NCBI GenBank assembly: GCA_026169375.1
Contig: JAPFCR010000027.1
Location: 62,001-126,000, forward strand
Direction: 5' to 3'
DNA length: 64,000 nt
DNA from: Sporosarcina sp.
GTDB taxonomy: Bacteria > Bacillota > Bacilli > Bacillales_A > Planococcaceae
Part shown: positions 60,302 through 64,000 of the stretch, piece after piece
Layout of the letters: each line of letters opens with the position of its first letter
How positions within the stretch are numbered: the first letter of the stretch is position 1
Translations under genes and position numbers: made by a program
The notes under the pieces: model-generated
Told to the model about the DNA's origin: nothing
Database searches by the model: none
The model's input: the letters and a program-made list of their open reading frames with translations, nothing else

Positions 60302-61604
60302 ATTAATAGATAGCCCATGGTTTCTTCGATTCACCGCTTTGTTTCTAGCTATCTTATTGTTTTATACGGTTCAAGTAGACCAAAACGACCCTAAGAAAAA
60401 CTCCAGTAGTGAAGGAATGGAAGTTCTTCGTGATATTCCAGTAGAAGTCTACTATGACAATGAAAACCTAATTGTAACGGGGGTCCCTCAAACGGTCAAT
60501 ATGACAATTGAAGGCCCTGTAAATATTGTTCAAACAACAAAGTTATTTCAAGACTTTACATTATTTGTAGATTTAAGATCATTGCCGATGGGAGAACATC
60601 AAGTCAGTATTGGACATGAAAATATTTCTGATAAGTTACAAGTTCGAGTTGATCCAGCGACGATAGATGTGAATATTGAAGAGAAAATTACGGAAACATT
60701 TCGCATTGAACCAGAGTTTAATAAACGTTTACTAGCTGAAGGGTATAATGTTGCTGGAATGGAAGTCAATCCGACGAGAATAGAAGTGACTGGTGCTAAA
60801 AGTATTATTGAATCTATAAACTTTGTGAAAGCGACTGTTTCAACAGATTCTGACGTCAAAGAATCCTTTGAACAAGAAGCAACAGTACGTGTGTTAGATC
60901 GGGATCTAAATAAATTAGATGTTGAAATGACCCAAGAAACTGTACGAATCAAAGTAGATATTCAAGAGAATTCAAAAGAAGTTCCAATTGTTATAAATGA
61001 GAAAGGCACACCGCCAAATGGCGTAACGATAAACTCAATTACACCAGAGAAAGATAAAATTGCTTTATCAGGACCTAATCGTGTGTTAAATGAAATTGAT
61101 CAGCTTTTAGTTGATTTTGACGTCTCGACTATAAAGAAATCTGGTATAGTCGAAGTGAAATTGCAAAAACCGAAAGATGTATTTAAACTTTCTTCATCAA
61201 CTTTAAAAGTAAAAGTTGATGTGGATGTTGAAGGTGTAAATGCAGATGAGAATGAGAACGAAAAGGAAGAACCAGAAACAGCTGAAAAAGAAGAAACTGT
61301 GGAAGAGCAAGGGGATGTAGTTAGTACATCACGGATTGATGATCTTTCAATTGTTGTGGACGGCTTAGACCCGAAGTTTAAGAGTACAGTGATGAATCCG
61401 ATGAATGGTTCAGTTAATTTAGTCGTGAAAGCAACAACGGCCCAAATCAATGCTTTAACGCGAGATGATTTTACTGTCATGATTGATGCTTCTAATGTTG
61501 AAGAAGAAGGGGAGTATACTTATCCAATTCTCGTGAAAGGTCCATCTCAAGTTGAGTGGACCCTTTCTACAGAAGAAGCCATGTTTAAAGTTGAATTAGC
61601 TTAA
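60294..61604 (+). CDS. cdaR: CdaA regulator CdaR (YbbR-repeat protein)
   Basis: Extracytoplasmic regulator of CdaA. 436 residues. One N-terminal transmembrane helix (about 8-24), then YbbR domains: recurring blocks with IPVEVYYDNENLIVTGVP (about 43-60), the segment EVNPTRIEVTGAKS (about 158-171) and ITPEKDKIALSGPN (about 248-261). An acidic linker ENEKEEPETAEKEETVEEQ (about 321-340) separates the last domain. Start codon overlaps cdaA; RBS lies inside cdaA. Confidence 0.93.
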   Translation: MDKLIDSPWFLRFTALFLAILLFYTVQVDQNDPKKNSSSEGMEVLRDIPVEVYYDNENLIVTGVPQTVNMTIEGPVNIVQTTKLFQDFTLFVDLRSLPMGEHQVSIGHENISDKLQVRVDPATIDVNIEEKITETFRIEPEFNKRLLAEGYNVAGMEVNPTRIEVTGAKSIIESINFVKATVSTDSDVKESFEQEATVRVLDRDLNKLDVEMTQETVRIKVDIQENSKEVPIVINEKGTPPNGVTINSITPEKDKIALSGPNRVLNEIDQLLVDFDVSTIKKSGIVEVKLQKPKDVFKLSSSTLKVKVDVDVEGVNADENENEKEEPETAEKEETVEEQGDVVSTSRIDDLSIVVDGLDPKFKSTVMNPMNGSVNLVVKATTAQINALTRDDFTVMIDASNVEEEGEYTYPILVKGPSQVEWTLSTEEAMFKVELA

Positions 61605-61647
61605 ACGTAAATGTGCTTGATGCACAAGATTGAAAGGGAGTATGGAA

Positions 61648-63000
61648 ATGACAAAGTATTTCGGTACAGATGGTGTACGCGGAATTGCAAATGAAGAGCT
61701 AACACCTGAACTTGCATTTAAATTAGGTAGAATTGGAAGTTATACATTAGCGAAGGATTCCGGGGAAAAGCCTCAAATTCTCGTTGGTCGAGATACACGT
61801 ATTTCAGGCGATATGCTCGAGAATGCACTCATTGCAGGAATTTTATCAACGGGTGTTGAAGTGATGACGCTAGGCGTTATTAGTACACCGGGTGTTGCCT
61901 ATTTAACGCGCGCCATGAACGCAGCTGGTGGGATTATGATTTCAGCTTCACACAATCCTGTAGAAGATAATGGTATAAAGTTCTTTGGTGCAGACGGTTA
62001 CAAGTTAACGGAAGTACAGGAAGAAGAAATTGAACAGTTTCTTCAAGGAGATGATGATCAACTACCACGTCCAACTGGCGCAGATGTCGGTTCCATTACG
62101 GAATACTTTGAAGGCGGTCATAAGTATATTCAATACTTAAAACAGACGGTTGATGAAGACTTTACGGATATTCATGTTGCGATTGATTGTGCACATGGCG
62201 CAACATCATCGCTTGCGACACACGTGTTTGCGGATCTTGAAGCAGATATCTCAACAATGGGTGCGTCTCCGAATGGTTTGAATATTAACGACGGGGTCGG
62301 TTCTACTTATCCTGAGAAACTTGCGGAACTTGTGAAAGAAAAAGAAGCAGATATTGGGTTAGCCTTTGACGGGGATGGCGATCGTCTTATCGCAGTTGAT
62401 GAAGACGGAAAAATTATTGACGGCGATAAAATTATGTTCATCATTGGACGTTATTTAAAATCAAAAGGTCGCTTGAAATCAGATACAATTGTTTCAACAA
62501 TTATGAGCAACCTAGGTTTCTATAAAGCTTTAAGAGACCATGATATGCAAAGTGTTAAAACGGCTGTTGGTGATAAATATGTTGTTGAAGAAATGCGAGA
62601 AAACAATTTCAATCTAGGCGGCGAGCAATCAGGTCATATCGTTTTACTGGATTATAATACGACGGGTGACGGGCTGTTAACAGGACTTCAACTCGTGAAT
62701 ATTATGAAAGTAACTGGAAAAACATTGTCTGAGCTTGCGAGCGAAATGACTGTATACCCGCAGGAACTTGTCAACGTTCGTGTGACTGATAAGCATGCAG
62801 TAACTGAAAATGAAAAGGTTGCAGCAGTTATTAGTGAGATTGAAAAAGAAATGGAAGGGAATGGTCGTGTACTCGTTCGTGCTTCCGGTACAGAGCCGCT
62901 CGTTCGTGTGATGGTAGAAGCACCGTCAATCGAAGCGTGTAAAAAATATGTAGAGCGAATCGTAGAAGTTGTTCAAGCAGAAATGGGTTTAGACAACTAA
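61648..63000 (+). CDS. glmM: Phosphoglucosamine mutase GlmM
   Basis: Converts glucosamine-6-phosphate to glucosamine-1-phosphate for peptidoglycan precursors. 450 residues from ATG 61648, eight bases after AAGGGAG; ATG 61642 and TTG 61630 are too close to or before the Shine-Dalgarno. Start [20 protein letters not shown]; phosphoserine loop [12 protein letters not shown] (Ser about 101); metal loop [12 protein letters not shown] (about 240-251); GGEQSGHI; sugar-phosphate loop [13 protein letters not shown] terminator follows rather than glmS. Confidence 0.97.
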   Translation: MTKYFGTDGVRGIANEELTPELAFKLGRIGSYTLAKDSGEKPQILVGRDTRISGDMLENALIAGILSTGVEVMTLGVISTPGVAYLTRAMNAAGGIMISASHNPVEDNGIKFFGADGYKLTEVQEEEIEQFLQGDDDQLPRPTGADVGSITEYFEGGHKYIQYLKQTVDEDFTDIHVAIDCAHGATSSLATHVFADLEADISTMGASPNGLNINDGVGSTYPEKLAELVKEKEADIGLAFDGDGDRLIAVDEDGKIIDGDKIMFIIGRYLKSKGRLKSDTIVSTIMSNLGFYKALRDHDMQSVKTAVGDKYVVEEMRENNFNLGGEQSGHIVLLDYNTTGDGLLTGLQLVNIMKVTGKTLSELASEMTVYPQELVNVRVTDKHAVTENEKVAAVISEIEKEMEGNGRVLVRASGTEPLVRVMVEAPSIEACKKYVERIVEVVQAEMGLDN

Positions 63001-63016
63001 TCGCTTGGTAGAATTT

Positions 63017-63066
63017 AAAACGATCTCTTCTAAACATTTTTTGTTTAGAAGAGATCGTTTTTTTAG
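63017..63066 (+). terminator. Strong terminator after glmM
   Basis: A perfect 19-bp stem, AAAACGATCTCTTCTAAAC (63017-63035) with 63043-63061, then Ts. The A-run on the other side lets it serve ytoQ as well. Confidence 0.95.
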
Positions 63067-63070
63067 GTTC

Positions 63071-63505
63071 TTATTCAAAAATATACTGTAATGCCTGAAT
63101 CGCTTGGTCTACTGTTTCTACCGTTGCGTGAGCTTTACGTGAGAGTTCTTTTAGTGCATGGTGATTTGCTTCTTGGCGAATTAAAATGAGAGGTTTACCA
63201 TATGTGACAGCTGCACTTGCATCCATTGCGGTATTCCACTGTTTATATTTTTCACCAAATAACGCGATGACTAAGTCTGCCTTTTTCATTAAGATTTCTG
63301 TACGTAAGTTATTAAAGTTAGAAGCCGCTGCATCTTTGAAAATGGCATTCGGTTGTTCACCAAGAATCTCTTCACCAATATCATCCGAACGATCGTGGTT
63401 TTCCATCGGGCCAACAAAATCAATTGGTAGTTCAGCCGCTTTTTCTTTAATCTCATCTCTCCAGTTGCTATGAATCTCTCCAGCTAAATAGACAGTTAAT
63501 CTCAT
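63071..63505 (-). CDS. ytoQ: YtoQ-family protein
   Basis: Member of the YtoQ family, related to nucleoside 2-deoxyribosyltransferase-like folds; cellular role unknown. 144 residues, matching B. subtilis YtoQ in length and in motifs: VYLAGEIHSNWRDEIKEKA (about 5-23), FVGPMENHDRSDDIGEEI (about 30-47), and LVIALFGEKYKQWNTAMDA (about 78-96) with the Asp/Glu positions typical of such folds. Shine-Dalgarno GAGGAGGG on the minus strand. Divergent from the amidohydrolase gene across a palindrome-bearing spacer. Confidence 0.9.
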   Translation of the reverse strand: MRLTVYLAGEIHSNWRDEIKEKAAELPIDFVGPMENHDRSDDIGEEILGEQPNAIFKDAAASNFNNLRTEILMKKADLVIALFGEKYKQWNTAMDASAAVTYGKPLILIRQEANHHALKELSRKAHATVETVDQAIQALQYIFE

Positions 63506-63559
63506 TTAAGAAATCCCTCCTCAGTATTCTTTTTCCATTATAACACTTTTTTGTCAATG

Positions 63560-63573
63560 ACGTTGCGCAACGT
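63560..63573. promoter_or_regulatory. Perfect palindrome in the ytoQ/amidohydrolase divergent spacer
   Basis: ACGTTGC-GCAACGT is a perfect 14-base palindrome. It overlaps the -35 region expected for ytoQ (minus-strand TATAAT at 63540-63535) and lies just upstream of TTGTTA (63573-63578) / GATAAT (63595-63600) for the rightward gene. A repressor or activator operator is likely, regulator unknown. Confidence 0.5.
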
Positions 63574-63622
63574 TGTTAGAAAGTTTAGAGTATAGATAAT
63601 GATGTGAAAGGGGATTCGAGTG

Positions 63623-64000
63623 ATGAAGACGGTTTGGCATAATGGAACGATTTACACAATGGATATAGAAGGAAAGCAAGTTGAAGCAGTTTTAACGAAA
63701 GATGGAAAGATTATTGAAATAGGTACATATGAAGCATTAAAATCGCATGCAGAAAAAGAAATGGATTTACAAGGTGCAGTTTTATATCCAGGTTTTATCG
63801 ACAGTCATATGCATATGATTGGCCACGGCGATAAACTGCGTAGCTTAGATTTATCAAAAGCGAATTCAGCAGATGAATTATTAAGGATGCTTTACGCAGC
63901 AAAAGAACAGTTAGGTGAAGACGCTTGGTTGATCGGAGAAGGTTGGAATGAAAATAACTTTCCGGATCAAAGAATTTTAACTGCAAAAGAGTTAGACAAA
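63623..64000 (+). CDS. YtcJ-type amidohydrolase, 3' end cut off
   Basis: Metal-dependent amidohydrolase (Amidohydro_3, YtcJ-like). 126 codons are visible from ATG 63623 (AAAGGGG at 63607-63613). N-terminal beta-sandwich with WHNGTIYTMD and the segment AVLTKDGKIIEIGTYEAL (about 24-41), then the metal site PGFIDSHMHM (His-x-His at about 64-66), followed by EDAWLIGEGWNENNFPD, typical of the YtcJ branch. The rest, including the other metal ligands, lies beyond the window, so the substrate cannot be judged. Confidence 0.88.
   Translation, partial: MKTVWHNGTIYTMDIEGKQVEAVLTKDGKIIEIGTYEALKSHAEKEMDLQGAVLYPGFIDSHMHMIGHGDKLRSLDLSKANSADELLRMLYAAKEQLGEDAWLIGEGWNENNFPDQRILTAKELDK

Noticed and set aside
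63001..63070. glmS ribozyme after glmM
   Set aside because: The only structure is a perfect terminator stem followed by a convergent gene; no ribozyme core elements.

Overview
The window is a core-chromosome segment of a low-GC, spore-forming Firmicute (order Bacillales, most likely Bacillaceae or a close relative). The gene order gltX-cysE-cysS-mrnC-rlmB-rae1-sigH-rpmG-secE-nusG-rplKAJL-ybxB-rpoBC-str-S10-spc-alpha-ecf-truA-rplM-rpsI-cwlD-salA-gerD-kbaA-pdaB follows the Bacillus subtilis origin-proximal region almost gene for gene, and cwlD, gerD, kbaA and the pdaB-like gene point to endospore formation. The genus cannot be fixed from sequence alone. No phage, plasmid, insertion sequence, CRISPR array or rRNA gene was seen.

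Layout. 1-5.4 kb: charged-tRNA and RNA-processing genes (gltX end, Cys T-box, cysE, cysS, mrnC, rlmB, rae1). 5.4-7.6 kb: sigH, rpmG, secE, nusG. 7.6-18.6 kb: rplKA with an L1-type target site upstream, rplJL with an L10 leader, an rsmC-like methylase, rpoB, rpoC. 18.6-23.5 kb: str operon (rplGB, rpsL, rpsG, fusA, tuf). 23.5-25.2 kb: an inserted YuiF-like transporter. 25.3-39.8 kb: S10-spc-alpha superoperon, in which the usual map gene between adk and infA has decayed to a frameshifted relic. 39.8-44.5 kb: a structured attenuator-like leader, the ECF energizing module (ecfA1, ecfA2, ecfT), truA, and an L13 leader with rplM and rpsI. 44.6-46.6 kb: a squalene/phytoene-synthase-like enzyme and type 2 IPP isomerase. 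46.6-49.2 kb: glpF-glpK behind a GlpP-type antiterminator leader. 49.3-53.4 kb: sporulation/germination genes cwlD, salA, gerD, kbaA and an eroded pdaB-like gene. 53.4-55.0 kb: five tRNAs, a pair of direct repeats and a REP-like palindromic element. 55.0-63.0 kb: a PAS-GGDEF-EAL protein, arginase, sigW-rsiW, cdaA-cdaR-glmM. 63.0-64.0 kb: ytoQ divergent from a cut-off YtcJ-type amidohydrolase.

How the parts work together. Most of the window supplies transcription and translation machinery, controlled largely in cis by RNA leaders: a Cys T-box, L1-, L10- and L13-type autoregulatory leaders, an S10 leader and a GlpP leader. The cell-envelope stress unit sigW-rsiW sits beside the c-di-AMP synthase/glmM unit, linking envelope signals to wall-precursor synthesis. 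The main oddities are the decayed map gene inside the alpha operon, an unrecognised mutually exclusive hairpin leader before ecfA1, and a pdaB-like gene that has lost both its catalytic Asp and, apparently, its ATG start. Next come a terpenoid gene pair after rpsI, a GGDEF domain with a substituted metal ligand, and a palindrome between ytoQ and the amidohydrolase gene. Many genes start with TTG or GTG behind strong Shine-Dalgarno sequences, and starts below were moved accordingly.
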